DNA from: Anthoceros angustus
Taxonomy: Eukaryota; Streptophyta; Anthocerotopsida; Anthocerotales; Anthocerotaceae
Direction: 5' to 3'
DNA length: 27,500 bases
Assembly (NCBI GenBank): GCA_010909165.1
Contig: MU008232.1
Coordinates: 1-27,500 of the forward strand
Both the position numbers and the translations under genes were made by a program. This document shows positions 10,401-19,448 of this stretch, in pieces. Position 1 is the stretch's first letter. Every line of letters begins with the position of its first letter. The notes beneath the pieces are model-generated. The model had not been told where the DNA came from and searched no databases. It saw only the letters and a program-made list of their open reading frames with translations.

Positions 10401-11799
10401 CCTTCTACTATACCAGTGCTATGAGCTATCGACCCGGCCGTTGGATTGTCGGGAGGGCTGGAGGAAAGGCAAAGCAGCGCACGAGGAGCAGCCGAACACG
10501 ACACCCAAGTCCGGATCATTTGGTAATTTGTTGGCGAACCGAGCTAGTCATTTTGATACAAGGCCGGGATCCGGAAAGAGGAAGCAGTGATGCAAGAGGA
10601 TGCGAGCGAGAGTTTGGAGCCGAACATGGTAAAATACGGAAGAAAGCAAAGACTACGGGAACTATGTCACCAGTGGAGACATTCCCACAGTGCACCTTTC
10701 AGATGAAGAGAGGTTGGAATCTTCCTTCCACGAGGAGGACTACCTCACCCGAATTCGAGATGCAGACATGTCAGAAGGTGGTGGTGAGGCTCTTGGTAAG
10801 CTGGAGAATCTGCGGCTGCCTCTTATCTAACCCGGATGCAGATTCGGCGTGTGGATGAAGCGTGGACTAATTATCTCGGCTGATTGGAAGGGCCGAGTTG
10901 AGGAGGGCGTATTGCCCCTTTGTGCATGATTGATCCCAAGGAGTGTGATGATCTAGAGGACTGGGTGGAAAAAGTTCGAGGCAAAGAAATACATCATGGG
11001 TGTGTTAGGCGGGAACCACACATTTGCGGCAATGCAACATTTGGCGGACATATCACCGATGAAGAGCGTTTCAAATGGATAGAGGCACATGTATTGTGGG
11101 CGACCACAGAAATGAGGGTTTTGGCGATCGTCACAATGTCGACAAGCGGCGGAAGATGTCGTTCATAGAGCAAGTAAGATATCTCGAGATGATGAGTTAT
11201 AGCCAAGCGGGATGGCGTGCATATGTCCATGAATTGGAAGTTCAACTATAAGGTATTGGGTCTTATCGAAGATGATGAAGGACGGGAAGATGATGCCTAC
11301 AAAGCGACAAGGTTGACAACGGGCGCACATCTTGTGCATAGCGAAGTTGGAAGGAAGGGTATGGGAGAATGTGGACAAAATTTTTGCAAAGTGGGAGGCT
11401 TGTGACTTGCCGGAAGAAACATGTGGCGGCGAGAGCAAAAGAGCAAAGGCAAAGCGGAAAGCGGCGGAAGAAACGAAACAAGTTGAGGGTATATTGGTGA
11501 AGCCCAAGGAGATGCGAGACAAAGCCATGGCGTTGCTTTCAAGGTATTCTGCGGGGAGGCGGGCAACAAATGCTTATTAGTGCCACGAGAAAGTTCTCCG
11601 GCCTTATGGATTTGAAGGAATGTCGATGAAATTATTATAATTGCATATCATCCAAGTGGCCATGGCGAAGCACTTAGGATGTTCATCTTTTGAGATGGTG
11701 AGGCAAGAGTACCCACAACATTCCACCGACAGTAGTCGCAGTTCAGGCCTTTCGAGGGAAAGGTATGTTATCATACTCTCTTGTTTCTTAGAACTTTAT

Positions 11800-12000
11800 G
11801 CAGGCGGGAGGAGGAGGCGGCAGGCATGCCGCCCTCCTCCTCACTCCCTCAGCTGTTGTCGCTTGGGGCGCCGCATCGCCGCCGGAGTGGCGCGGCATGC
11901 ACCCGCAGGGTTGCACGAGGAGGGCCCGCATGCGCCTGCCACCGGGTCTAGATGCAGGCCCTAAGTGCGGGGAGGCCGGCATGCGCCCTCCCTCCGACAT
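11800..12000 (+). repeat. GCATGC-centred palindromes inside a probable intron
   Basis: A strong hairpin at about 11808-11842 has GGAGGAGGAGGCGGC on one side, GGCATGCC in the middle and GCCCTCCTCCTC on the other. Further GCATGC sites at about 11897, 11930 and 11980 have matching GGAGG/CCTCC arms. The block sits between a donor-like GTATGT (11762) and an acceptor-like TTTTGTGCAG (12021-12030). Confidence 0.65.
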
Positions 12001-12947
12001 CTAATATTGACAAGCATCCTGTTTTGTGCAGCAACAAAGACATTGAAGTCCTTACCAAGTGCCCGAAACTTTCAACGGTTCATTTATGAGGTCAACACTT
12101 GGAAGGGCTTGGAGGATGAGACGAGCTCAGATAGAGACATAGAAGAGGGATTGTTGCACACATCCCGATCGGAGAAAAAAAATGATGTCATTCATGCTCG
12201 AGATGCGGGATATGCGAGGTTTTGTGAGGAAGAGGAGTTACTCTTTGCTTGTGATGGATGTCCACGTGGATTCGAGAAGGGCCCAAAGGATGGAAGGTTT
12301 GATATTTGGCAAGTTGGTAATGTTTTGCATTCCTTCCATGACTTGGTGAATCGCGATTCGGGATGATCATAATGCATGGTGTGGAAGATTCACATATTGT
12401 GGAGCCTGCGGAAGTGGTGCGGAGGGTGGTCTTGTTTCATTTGTGTGGGACAAGACAAATGTCAACAACGACAAGGGTGGGTTTGATACGGTGGAGTATG
12501 TCACCGCGTCGGGTGAAAGAAAAGCTCCGAGTTGCAGTACATCATGTTACCTAATGTTTTGCAGGCACTTTCAATAATGGTCGGTCGGTGATTGCCCACC
12601 ATACGGTTGTGAAAAAGTTGGTTTATCATTCACTTGACAAACTTGTTGTGTCCCTACCGTGCCTTTAGGTTTGATGATGAAGCTTATCAAGACATTCTCC
12701 AAGGAAGGACTGGATATTGGATGCATGTCGGTAGTGGGTCATCTTTAATGTGCCTTGTTGTCGGCCATTGTATTTCTATCGAGGCGGACAAGAGGTGTCT
12801 AATTCATTCCAGCGTGTACATGGATATGAAGTCACGGATGCGGAGGAGGCGACACATGAGCCGCATCGTCGTGGTCCATCTCAATTACAGGCCAAGGAGG
12901 TTTGCGTCGTGAGAAGGATATTGGGAAGGCTCAAATTGTGCCTCTAG

Positions 12948-13454
12948 GGTCGGGCGAATGAAAGAAGGGGAGACCACGATGAGGGCAAGACACTAGAGGC
13001 ATATGGCACACCTCACGGACGGGAAGGAAGACGCAGCGCGATGATGATTGACTCTTTGAGAGACGGATGAAGCGTCGAGAAAGCGTCACCGTAGTTCACG
13101 ATAGTGAAGCCGGTTTTGTGTGCGGTTGAATCTTGAGACCAACTTCCTTAGGTGGCTAGAACGTTTTCTTCTTTACTGCTGTATATCGTATGGGCCGTTG
13201 TCTTTGGAGTGGATGACACGGATCTTCTAGTAGCAAGTTGTTCGTCGCCATGAGGCCGTTTTGAATACATCCGGACGCACTCTACTTATAATCGAGCATT
13301 GCCGCTTGTCCGCAAGCATCCGCACCTTGGCACCTTCATTGCACCCTTTGACACGAAATTCAAATCTCAATCACAATGATTGCTTGCGGCGCATGTGCCA
13401 AGAGACGTGTTTGGAGTGAATTAGTAATCGATGAAAAGTACCAAGCGGCGGTAA
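12948..13454. other. Right subterminal region of the DNA transposon, no gene seen
   Basis: No frame with recognisable content on either strand. It leads into the right terminal repeat. Confidence 0.4.
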
Positions 13455-13495
13455 TTTTTTCCATAACCGCGACATTATTCCGCGTTATGAATATG
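13455..13495 (-). repeat. Right terminal inverted repeat (imperfect)
   Basis: Reverse complement begins TCATATTCATAACGCGGAATA and continues ATGTCGCGG. It shares CGGAATAA and GCGG in order with the left end. Next to it on the right is the intact copia frame LSDNI. Confidence 0.5.
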
Positions 13496-13668
13496 AATAT
13501 TATCAGACAGAGCAAGAAAGATCCATCCAAAGAAGGGTAACTTAATCAACCGTCCTTTGACACCAGAGTGCCTCTAGAGTCACCGACATAAGCTGGGAAG
13601 GATCACCGAAGGTTGAGAATTGATCTCGATCAAGTGCGGCATGAAGGTTGCTCAGTCTACAAACCAAC
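13496..13668 (-). pseudogene. Copia A: protease, N-terminal part
   Basis: Aspartic protease of the copia polyprotein, which would cut gag from pol. RWFVD at 13655-13669 is the start of the W-x-x-D-S-G-A-T active site, but the Ser-Gly pair is lost: the codons read Asp, stop, Ala, Thr. Further on, DRDQFSTFGDPSQ (13594-13632) and GTLVSK...LIKLPFF keep the family pattern through two shifts, ending in LSDNI (13496-13510). The rest of the protease lies beyond the DNA transposon at 3887. Confidence 0.75.
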
Positions 13669-14671
13669 GAAGAGCTTTTCTAGACGGCAAGTGAGCAAAC
13701 TAAGTAGTCGTGATCGCGCTTCGAGGCTGTGATTGCTGAGACCCAGAGCTCTTGAAGTCCTTGGATGCCAAATGGGCTTCAGATTTGGGCTCTCGCTTTG
13801 GATCACCTGCCTTCTTTTTTTCGATGGCTCCCAAAGGGCTGTAGATGCCACACTGGGCCAGCATTCACAGGCTTGGTCGGAGAAGCGTAAGAGTTGGCAA
13901 ATCGACCAGTTGTTGCTGTTGCTTCTTTCCTCTTTCCTTCCCCTTCCAAGGTCCTTTTGCTTTAGCATAGAGGGCCTTTTCGCCCCTGAGGGGAGTAGTG
14001 CCTGATCTGTGGCGACTCTGTTCTTCTTGCAGAAGAGAGCCCACCACCTCATTCAAGCTTATCATCGAAGGACGTCCAGCAGCCACAGCCTTGTAGGAGT
14101 CTCTCAAGATGGAATTTTGGCTAGACACAAAGTTTTGGTAAGATGGAGGCAAGCTAGACAGTAGTTGAGCAGTCACATCCAATTCGGTCATCGTACTGCC
14201 TAGTGCGGCTAACTGAGCCCGTAGGTAACGCAACCGAGTGACATGAGCTCCAACAGAGTCTCCTTCCTTCAATCTTAGTCCAAAGAAATCATTCCTAGCA
14301 GTGACCAATGTGAGAATGTTCTGAACTTGGTAAGTTTCCTTGAGCTGACTCCAAACTGCTGCAGCTGATCCCAGAAACTCGACTTCGGAGATGGTGACTT
14401 CATCAAGTCCTGACAAGAGGATGGCAAACGCGACCTTGTTCCCTTTATTCCATTTAGCTATTTCATCGTTAGTGCCTTTGGGATCAGCCTTGGAAGGATC
14501 AGGTAGGGAGCCATCCACATACTCCCACACGTCTCTTGCATCCAGGTTAGCTCTCATCCTTGCTTTCCAGCCTTCAAAACGTCCAGGTTTCCCATCGAAA
14601 CGATCTTTCTCTTTGAATTCACCAGAATAAGATGAGCCAATGACATATGACGTTCCAGATGGACCTGACAT
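13660..14671 (-). pseudogene. Copia A: gag
   Basis: Nucleocapsid protein that packages the RNA. The frame is open from MSGPSG (14671) to 13865. It holds FKEKDRFDGKPGRFEGW, the W-x-x-LKETYQVQN segment and TAQLLSSLPPSYQNFV, as in copia gag (UBN2 family). I chose the Met at 14671 because it precedes the conserved part; the frame itself extends to 14770. The C-terminal part shifts frame after a Lys/Gln-rich stretch. There a CWxCGIYSPLGAIEKKK segment looks like a zinc knuckle that has lost its His and last Cys. A Ser/Gln-rich tail then leads to protease. Confidence 0.85.
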
Positions 14672-15049
14672 TGTGTTCTGTGATGGGGATACGAATTGCA
14701 GCCAGAAAAATGGATCTGACATGAAAAGTCTCCAGCCAGAACAGAAACTGGATCTTAAAAGGTGTGCCAAAGGAAGCCCCAGATGTGAAACAACACTACC
14801 AGGTACGTTAAATTGTTTTTATGAAACAAGAAAACTAGGAAACCCTAAATTCCATGTCACATGAAAGCTAACTGACAACGGTTGGTTGTGAGCGCATAGG
14901 CTAGCAACGAGAAGCCTGGTGCAGGGCGTGATCACTTGGACAGATCTCAACAGCACACAAACATCAAGCGATCGTCTGCGGGTCAATCCAAAGGGACCTC
15001 TCTCCTTAGAGGAGTCTTCTGTGTCGCTTCAAATCTGGATCATATGGAA

Positions 15050-15376
15050 TCACAACACTCCTCCACTCGATCTATCTCGAGTGGGGACGAGGGAGTCCAG
15101 ATACAAAGCAGCAAGAGGCTGTGTGGCTGACATAGGCATCGGGCACTGATGATCATTCAGCCTTGCAACGTCTTCAGCAACATCCTGTAGTTGGAGATGA
15201 AGACCTTCCACTTTGCGGATAATTTGCGCAAGACTGCAAGCTTGCTGAGATATATGTTTGATCACCAGCGCCTCTGTCTTTGCCAATCGTCGAATTAGAA
15301 TGTCAGCTAGTCTCCACCACTCCTCTTGTTGCTGATGGAAGAATTCTGAGTCTTCACTATCCTTGCTTGACCACAC
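15050..15376 (-). CDS. Copia A: extra ORF between LTR and gag, coiled-coil-like, unknown
   Basis: A 108-residue open frame from 15376. It begins MWSSKDSEDSEFFHQQQEEWW, then has leucine-rich heptad-like helices (LADILIRRLAKTEALVIKHI ... LHLQLQDVAEDVARLND) and a Pro/Ser tail. No known domain is recognised. It lies 430 bp after the primer-binding site and about 380 bp before gag, on the same strand, so it would be on the genomic RNA leader. The acidic start resembles the DSEDSD start of gag in element B. It could be the N-terminal part of a spliced or frameshifted gag, or an extra protein. Confidence 0.45.
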   Translation of the reverse strand: MWSSKDSEDSEFFHQQQEEWWRLADILIRRLAKTEALVIKHISQQACSLAQIIRKVEGLHLQLQDVAEDVARLNDHQCPMPMSATQPLAALYLDSLVPTRDRSSGGVL

Positions 15377-15790
15377 TGACTTTGTGTTTAGACGCGCAGA
15401 TGGGCGATATACACGGCGGCGCGTCGCTCAGGACGAATAAATTGACCAGAATCCATACACGCATCGGGAAGGTAGATTCCTATTGTCTGTAATGTTATTA
15501 TACAAAAGCCAAGACGACGACATGTGTGAAGATCGACTTAATGCGTGGTTGAATAGGCCACCGATGCCTATCAACGTGTTCACTGCCTCAAGATCTCCCA
15601 AAAAGATGTGGAGAAACAAACAAGCCTGTACTAGAATAGATTAGGAAATTGAGGACCTTTTAATCTGCCGCTAAATGTGTAAAGGGAACGATGCATTATG
15701 CATACCATCATGCACATGTATGCAGATATAAGAACGACGATGTGTGTGATGGAATTCATTTCCCCAGACAGATTAGCGGTAGATTGTAGT
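15377..15790 (-). other. Copia A: untranslated leader
   Basis: Stretch between the primer-binding site and the extra ORF. No supported coding frame; a 63-codon minus frame at 15428-15619 has no recognisable content. Confidence 0.5.
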
Positions 15791-15804
15791 AAGCTCTGGT
15801 ACCA
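15791..15804 (-). promoter_or_regulatory. Copia A: primer-binding site (tRNA-iMet type)
   Basis: Minus strand reads TGGTACCAGAGCTT directly after the LTR. It matches the plant copia site TGGTATCAGAGC, complementary to initiator Met tRNA, with one change. Confidence 0.85.
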
Positions 15805-15967
15805 TGATTGCGGAAGCAGGAGCACAAGCGACTAGACACTCGTGTGCTAAACTGATTAATTAAAACAAGCAAAGTCAAAAATGTTTATATACAAGTGTTA
15901 ACTAACTAACCCTTACGCTCCCTAACCGGAGGTAGGTTAATCATAGGTTAAACTATAAATCCCAACA
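15805..15967 (-). repeat. Copia A: 5' LTR (163 bp)
   Basis: Minus strand starts TGTTGGGATTTATAG and ends CGCAATCA, the canonical TG...CA ends with a typical copia TGTTGGGA start. A TATATAAAC box lies at 15883-15891. It abuts the primer-binding site. The flank at 15968-15972 is GTTCG; no partner LTR is in the window. Confidence 0.85.
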
Positions 15968-16187
15968 GTTCGTGGCCAATGATTACATAAGGAACATAAG
16001 GGCGTATTCTGAGAGGTAACTGGTTCCTTGTTCCTGTGATCCGCAGTAATAAAAGCTTTTGCCGCAATCGCCTGTGAGGTGGGCGATCGAGCAAACTACA
16101 CGGCCTTTCATAGGATGCGCTCGGGAAGGACGAAGCAAGCAACCGGTAAAAACCAAAGGGGACCTTGTTCGCAGGTGATCACGGACG
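15968..16187. other. Flank between copia A and the unidentified gene
   Basis: No coding frame supported. A TTGTTCGCAG acceptor-like site at 16164-16173 precedes the ATG at 16188, so an upstream exon may have been lost to the copia insertion. Confidence 0.35.
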
Positions 16188-17168
16188 ATGGGGTCTAGAT
16201 ACCGGTCTCGTAGGCTTTGCAAAAAGGAGGAAGAGGTTGAGATTCTGGAACATAGCAGTGGCAATCGGAGGAAGTGTCATCATTGTGGGAACTTCACCCG
16301 AGCTCCTCGCTGTCCGCAGTTCGAAGACAATGAACTTGCTGAAAAATGGACTCAGCAGTTCTCGCGCAAATATTTGCCTGAAAAGCCCATGGTGCCCTCT
16401 GGATATGAAGAGCTTACTCAGTTTTTGCTGTATGTGGAATCCCACCACATGAGGTGTTCGATAGAATATTATCCCACAGATCATCGGGATTTGTTTGAGC
16501 TGCAGCCAAGAGGGCACAAGAACCTACCATGGGTGTGGACATCTTATTGCGAGGGTGCATATCGCAAGATAGAAAATCATCTGTTCATGTACCAAGTGTT
16601 TGATGACTATCCTCTGTCAGCTCTGGTGATTTGGGGGCCTGATGAGTTTCCCAAGGACATGAAGTCCCTTCGAATGTGGTTCAACACTGCCACTGCAAAA
16701 GTGTGTATGTGTTTATCGACATTTCTATGATTTGCTGCAACTTCTACGACATGGCAATTTGGGATGGATCGATAAAACTATGCAGCGTTTACCACACTTC
16801 AACAAGCAAGCCAGATCATATGGGTCTCACCACGCCTCTCAACCTCACGGCACATCAGAAAGCTTGATTCGATAGGTGATGACAACAATGCTAGCTTTCG
16901 TTCTGCACGCTCATTACCTGGACAGATCAAACAGGAACCACAGTCTGAAGATGAGGAAAGTGACGCATATCGGAATTGAATTAACACGGAGCGCAGATCC
17001 GTGTTGGGAACCTTCTATCGCCGCTGGATGGGCAATTGGTGACAGGTTGTGGGGAATGCTGGTAAACAGATAGTGCCCAAAGTGGTGTTTAGACCTAGGA
17101 CCCCAACTTTGAGCGGGGGCCATTGCGGCGCTTATGCTCTTATTTATATCATAGAAATAGGTAAATAA
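16188..17168 (+). pseudogene. Unidentified gene, CxxC-containing, about 325 codons with two shifts
   Basis: I do not recognise the family. The frame opens at ATG 16188 with a basic start (GSRYRSRRLCKKEEE), then CHHCG...CPQFEDNELAEKW, a possible zinc site. A globular-looking part follows (YEELTQFLLYVESHHMRCS, RGHKNLPWVWTSYCEGAYRK, VFDDYPLSALVIWGPDEFP). A one-base shift at about 16700 moves coding to the next frame (YRHFYDLLQLLRHGNLGWID). A second shift at about 16875 restores the first frame (SARSLPGQIKQEPQSEDEE, with an IKQEP sumoylation-like site). It then reads through TGA at 16977 and 17040 to LSGGHCGAYALIYIIEIGK and TAA at 17166. An AATAAA follows at once (17164-17169). Length and composition argue for a real, decayed gene, not chance. 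Confidence 0.55.
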
Positions 17169-17221
17169 AATGAAAAACATGATAGCGCTTTGGTTCAAGA
17201 TAAAATTGTTTTGTTAGAAAA
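17120..17221 (+). repeat. Direct repeat copy 1: 3' end of the unidentified gene
   Basis: Covers the last coding residues, stop, AATAAA and about 50 bp of 3' sequence. It is about 90% like copy 2 at 17710-17814, 590 bp downstream. Confidence 0.8.
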
Positions 17222-17709
17222 AATAGGCATACCGGGCGCCACGGTACCGCGGTACCATAGAATGGAAGCATGTGACTTAGGATAATGTGGATAGGCATGT
17301 GCATGTGGATGTTAATAGGCATGCATGTTAATGTAATGCATGTTGATAAAGTCTACAAGCATGCATGTGACCGTATGGCGCCACATGGTAGCCGTGACAG
17401 TATGGGCATGGTGGGCAAGGCACGCAAGCCGTGATGCATATAAACGGCGGGTGGCGTGAAGTCAACGGAGAACAAGAATATTATGAAGACGCGCACATGC
17501 CGCATCTTCTCGGGATAGCAAAGACATTTATGGTGTGGAGGCGGAAGGCTGATAAAAAGGAATGAGCAATCCAAGGGACATGGATTGCTGATGTTTACGG
17601 GAGGAAACACCGAAAGAGGTGGATGTGCGTAGATAGACAGATCCCAAAAGCAGAAGAGCCTAGCTAGTGTGTGTGGGTGGTGTGCGAGTGAAGGAAACAA
17701 AGATTTTTG
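17222..17709. other. Spacer between the direct repeats
   Basis: Holds a perfect palindrome GGTACCGCGGTACC at 17243-17256 and a GCATGT/GCATGC-rich stretch at 17268-17370. No coding frame supported. Confidence 0.5.
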
Positions 17710-17814
17710 CCATTTGCGGCGTTTGCGGCTCTTATTTACATCATAGAAATAGGTAAATAAAATGAAAAACATGATAGCGTTTGGTTCAAGATAAAATTGC
17801 TTTGTTAGAAAAAT
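17710..17814 (+). repeat. Direct repeat copy 2
   Basis: Shares TCATAGAAATAGGTAAATA and GGTTCAAGATAAAATTG with copy 1, differing by a few substitutions and one-base indels. It ends in GGCGCGGCCGCGTGGCGCC, while copy 1 is followed by GGGCGCC. Confidence 0.8.
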
Positions 17815-17859
17815 GGCGCGGCCGCGTGGCGCCGACATAGGTCCGGACCATCTCCCCGC

Positions 17860-18011
17860 TATCGATATTGCTCAAGTTGTCAGGAATGACAGTCGAGTCT
17901 CAGATAGGTAAGGTCTAGTAACTCCATCTCAGAGTCTTCGACTTCTGCCTCGAGAGCATCCTGTGGATATTGTGAATCTGAAGTTTCTCCCTCGATGAGG
18001 TTAGAGTCTCC
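17860..18011 (-). pseudogene. Copia B: acidic linker after integrase 2, cut before RT
   Basis: Beyond the stop at 18012 the minus strand reads an acidic Ser/Glu-rich stretch (GETSDSQYPQDALEAEVEDS), like the linker between copia integrase and RT. It ends near 17870 and no RT motif follows. Confidence 0.5.
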
Positions 18012-19448
18012 CTAAGAATCCAAATGTGATAGAAGTCCGTGTGCTACTGTTCGACAAAAGTAAATAACCAAGCAATACAACTGCTGGGTGGCAGGATTAT
18101 AAAGTTTGTAGGCCTTGACTTGTTCACTGTAGCCTACGAAAATAAGAGCTTGGGCTCTCGGATCCAGCTTCTTTCGCTTCTCCTCTGGGATGAGAGCAAA
18201 AGCTCGTGAACCAAAAACACGGAGATGGAGTAGGCTGGGTTTCCTGTTCCAGAAAGCTTCAAAAGGAGTTTTCTTAGGGACTGAATGAGTGAATAGCCTG
18301 TTGAGCACATATGTGGCTGTAACAATTGCTTCAGCCCAGTATCGTGGTGGAAGGCCAGCCCATAACAACATGCTGCGTGTCATAGAGAGTAAGGTCTGAT
18401 TCTTATGCTCTGCTACACCGTTCTGTTGCGGTGTATATGGTACAGTTAATTGTCTTTGGATGCCATGTTCCTGCAGTAGATTATCAAAGGCATGATTGAC
18501 AAATTCAGTGCCATTGTCTGTACGAAGCAACTTGAGAAGATGGCATGTTTGTCGTTGAACAGTCACAAGCCAATCACGAAATGTCTCAAAAGTATCACTT
18601 TTCTGTTGCATAGGATATGTCCAGGTATATCTTGAAAAATCGTCCGTTAGACAGAGATAGTAATGAGATCCTCCTACTGAGGGGACATGAAGCTTTCCTG
18701 AAATATCCGCGTGTACTAACTCAAGTACTTGTGTTGCTCGATAGGTGGCCAAGGACGGAAAAGGCTGCTGCTTTTGTTTGGCAACAATACATGCTTCACA
18801 GGATGGAAGGTCCTTAAAGCAGCGAGGTAATGGCTCGAGGTGACATTGCTGAAGAGACATGTCCACAAGTTTGTGCTTGTTCACATGTCCGAGCCGAGCA
18901 TGCCAAAGAACAGCCAATTTTTGTGTATCCTTGGAAACCAGACTTGCCTGATGGCGCATAGGAAATATGTCCAACTTGTACAAGTCATTATCTGGAGCTG
19001 GGGTCACTCCCTCTGAAGGTAGGGGCTCTCCCATAGATGAATGTGGTTCCAAGAAGGTGACTCTTTGTGCCAGAACAATGGTATGTCGATGCTTGTCATA
19101 AAGTTTATAAGCTTTAACACTCTCGCTGTATCCTACGAAAATAAGACCTTGTGCCCTATTGTCTAACTTCCTCCTCTTTTCGGCAGGGATATATGCGAAA
19201 GCCCGAGAGCCGAAGACGCGGAAATGAAGAATGCTGGGCTTACGCTTCCAAAGCACCTCATAGGGGGTCTGCCCTTTTACAGAACTGGTAAGCACCCTGT
19301 TCAGTATGTAGGTGGCAGCCACCACTGCCTCTGCCCAGTATCCTTGGGGGAGTCCAGCCCAAAGCAACATGCTGCGAGTCATGCCGAGTAAAGTTTGATT
19401 TTTACGTTCGGCAACTCCATTATGTTGTGGTGTGTAGGGTACCCACAC
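18012..19448 (-). CDS. Copia B: in-frame tandem integrase (C-terminal half of INT1 fused to complete INT2)
   Basis: 478 uninterrupted codons. Residues 3-130 are the C-terminal half of a copia integrase (VPYTPQHNGVAER with catalytic Glu14; PSILHFRVFGSRAF; IFVGYSESVKAYKLYD). After a ~25-residue Pro/Glu linker a new GAG-pre-integrase starts at about 156 (LYKLDIF; WHARLGHVN 182-190; CEAC 217-220). A full integrase core follows, with Asp248 (VHADISG), Asp311 (RTDNGTEF) and Glu347 (QQNGVAEHKN). That is 35 residues between the last two, as in retroviral-type integrases. A second copy of the C-terminal part ends at about 455. Over the shared 115 residues the two copies agree at about 89. The last 20 residues look like a frame slip. 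INT2 as read keeps all catalytic residues; whether the fusion is ever made is unknown. Confidence 0.88.
   Translation of the reverse strand: MWVPYTPQHNGVAERKNQTLLGMTRSMLLWAGLPQGYWAEAVVAATYILNRVLTSSVKGQTPYEVLWKRKPSILHFRVFGSRAFAYIPAEKRRKLDNRAQGLIFVGYSESVKAYKLYDKHRHTIVLAQRVTFLEPHSSMGEPLPSEGVTPAPDNDLYKLDIFPMRHQASLVSKDTQKLAVLWHARLGHVNKHKLVDMSLQQCHLEPLPRCFKDLPSCEACIVAKQKQQPFPSLATYRATQVLELVHADISGKLHVPSVGGSHYYLCLTDDFSRYTWTYPMQQKSDTFETFRDWLVTVQRQTCHLLKLLRTDNGTEFVNHAFDNLLQEHGIQRQLTVPYTPQQNGVAEHKNQTLLSMTRSMLLWAGLPPRYWAEAIVTATYVLNRLFTHSVPKKTPFEAFWNRKPSLLHLRVFGSRAFALIPEEKRKKLDPRAQALIFVGYSEQVKAYKLYNPATQQLYCLVIYFCRTVAHGLLSHLDS

Larger units (their letters stand above)
9129..12947 (+). pseudogene. Second transposon gene, unknown function, PHD-like Cys motif, several exons
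   Basis: Not identified. Coding-like pieces in plus order: an ATG at 9129 (MASGGLSSKKDLAAPTLEPP) followed by a Lys/Arg-rich NLS-like part; an acidic part at about 9955-10110 (EDLSGSSEEEELGPEDEHDG); 10660-10800 (VHLSDEERLESSFHEEDYL); 10900-11170 (MIDPKECDDLEDWVEKVRGKE); 11160-11580, ending in a Lys-rich helix (SKRAKAKRKAAEETKQ); 12040-12360, with FCEEEELLFACDGCPRGFE, close to the LLxCDGCPRxFH core of PHD fingers; about 12360-12540 (WCGRFTYCGACGSGAEGG); and 12630-12947. Splice-like sites include CAG|GTGAGT at 10230, AG|GTATGT at 11761 and TTTTGTGCAG| at 12030. The acidic/basic make-up and PHD-like motif suggest a nuclear, chromatin-binding partner of the transposase (inference). Internal stops and shifts are many. 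Confidence 0.5.
3911..13495. mobile_element. Large (~9.6 kb) two-gene DNA transposon with DUF7869-type transposase
   Basis: Inferred from three observations. First, it splits one copia protease frame at a single point (LSDNI at 13496-13510, LDDV at 3887-3898). Second, its ends are imperfect inverted repeats: ACCGTCGGAATAAACAGG on the left resembles the reverse complement of the right end, ACGCGGAATAATGTCGCGG. Third, it carries a minus-strand gene of the DUF7869 transposase-like family. A possible AT-rich target duplication is ATAAATAT on the left (minus reading) against ATAATAT on the right. A second plus-strand gene, a tandem array and GCATGC-centred blocks fill the rest. The 8-bp-class duplication would suit KDZ/Zisupton-like elements, but superfamily is not settled. 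Confidence 0.6.
740..15967 (-). mobile_element. Ty1/copia retrotransposon A, 3'-truncated and split by a DNA transposon
   Basis: Reading leftwards from 15967 the order is 5' LTR, primer-binding site, leader with an extra ORF, gag, protease, then a 9.6-kb foreign insertion, then integrase, reverse transcriptase and RNase H. This is the copia order (integrase before RT). The protease halves match across the insertion: the right part ends in LSDNI and the left part resumes with LDDVLFVPDMSKNLL, the usual copia protease end. Without the insertion the remnant is about 5.6 kb. The 3' LTR is absent; the element stops next to bacterial-type DNA near 740. Many frameshifts make it non-functional. Confidence 0.85.

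Noticed and set aside
10169-10858. A 229-codon plus frame
   Set aside because: It runs through the GC-rich duplicated block and its composition is Pro/Gly/Cys-rich; coding-like sequence at 10660-10800 is in another frame.
13865-14770. Start of copia A gag at 14770
   Set aside because: The first 33 residues have no gag likeness; the Met at 14671 just precedes the conserved part.
17243-17256. Perfect palindrome GGTACCGCGGTACC
   Set aside because: Short isolated palindrome with no partner or context; probably chance.
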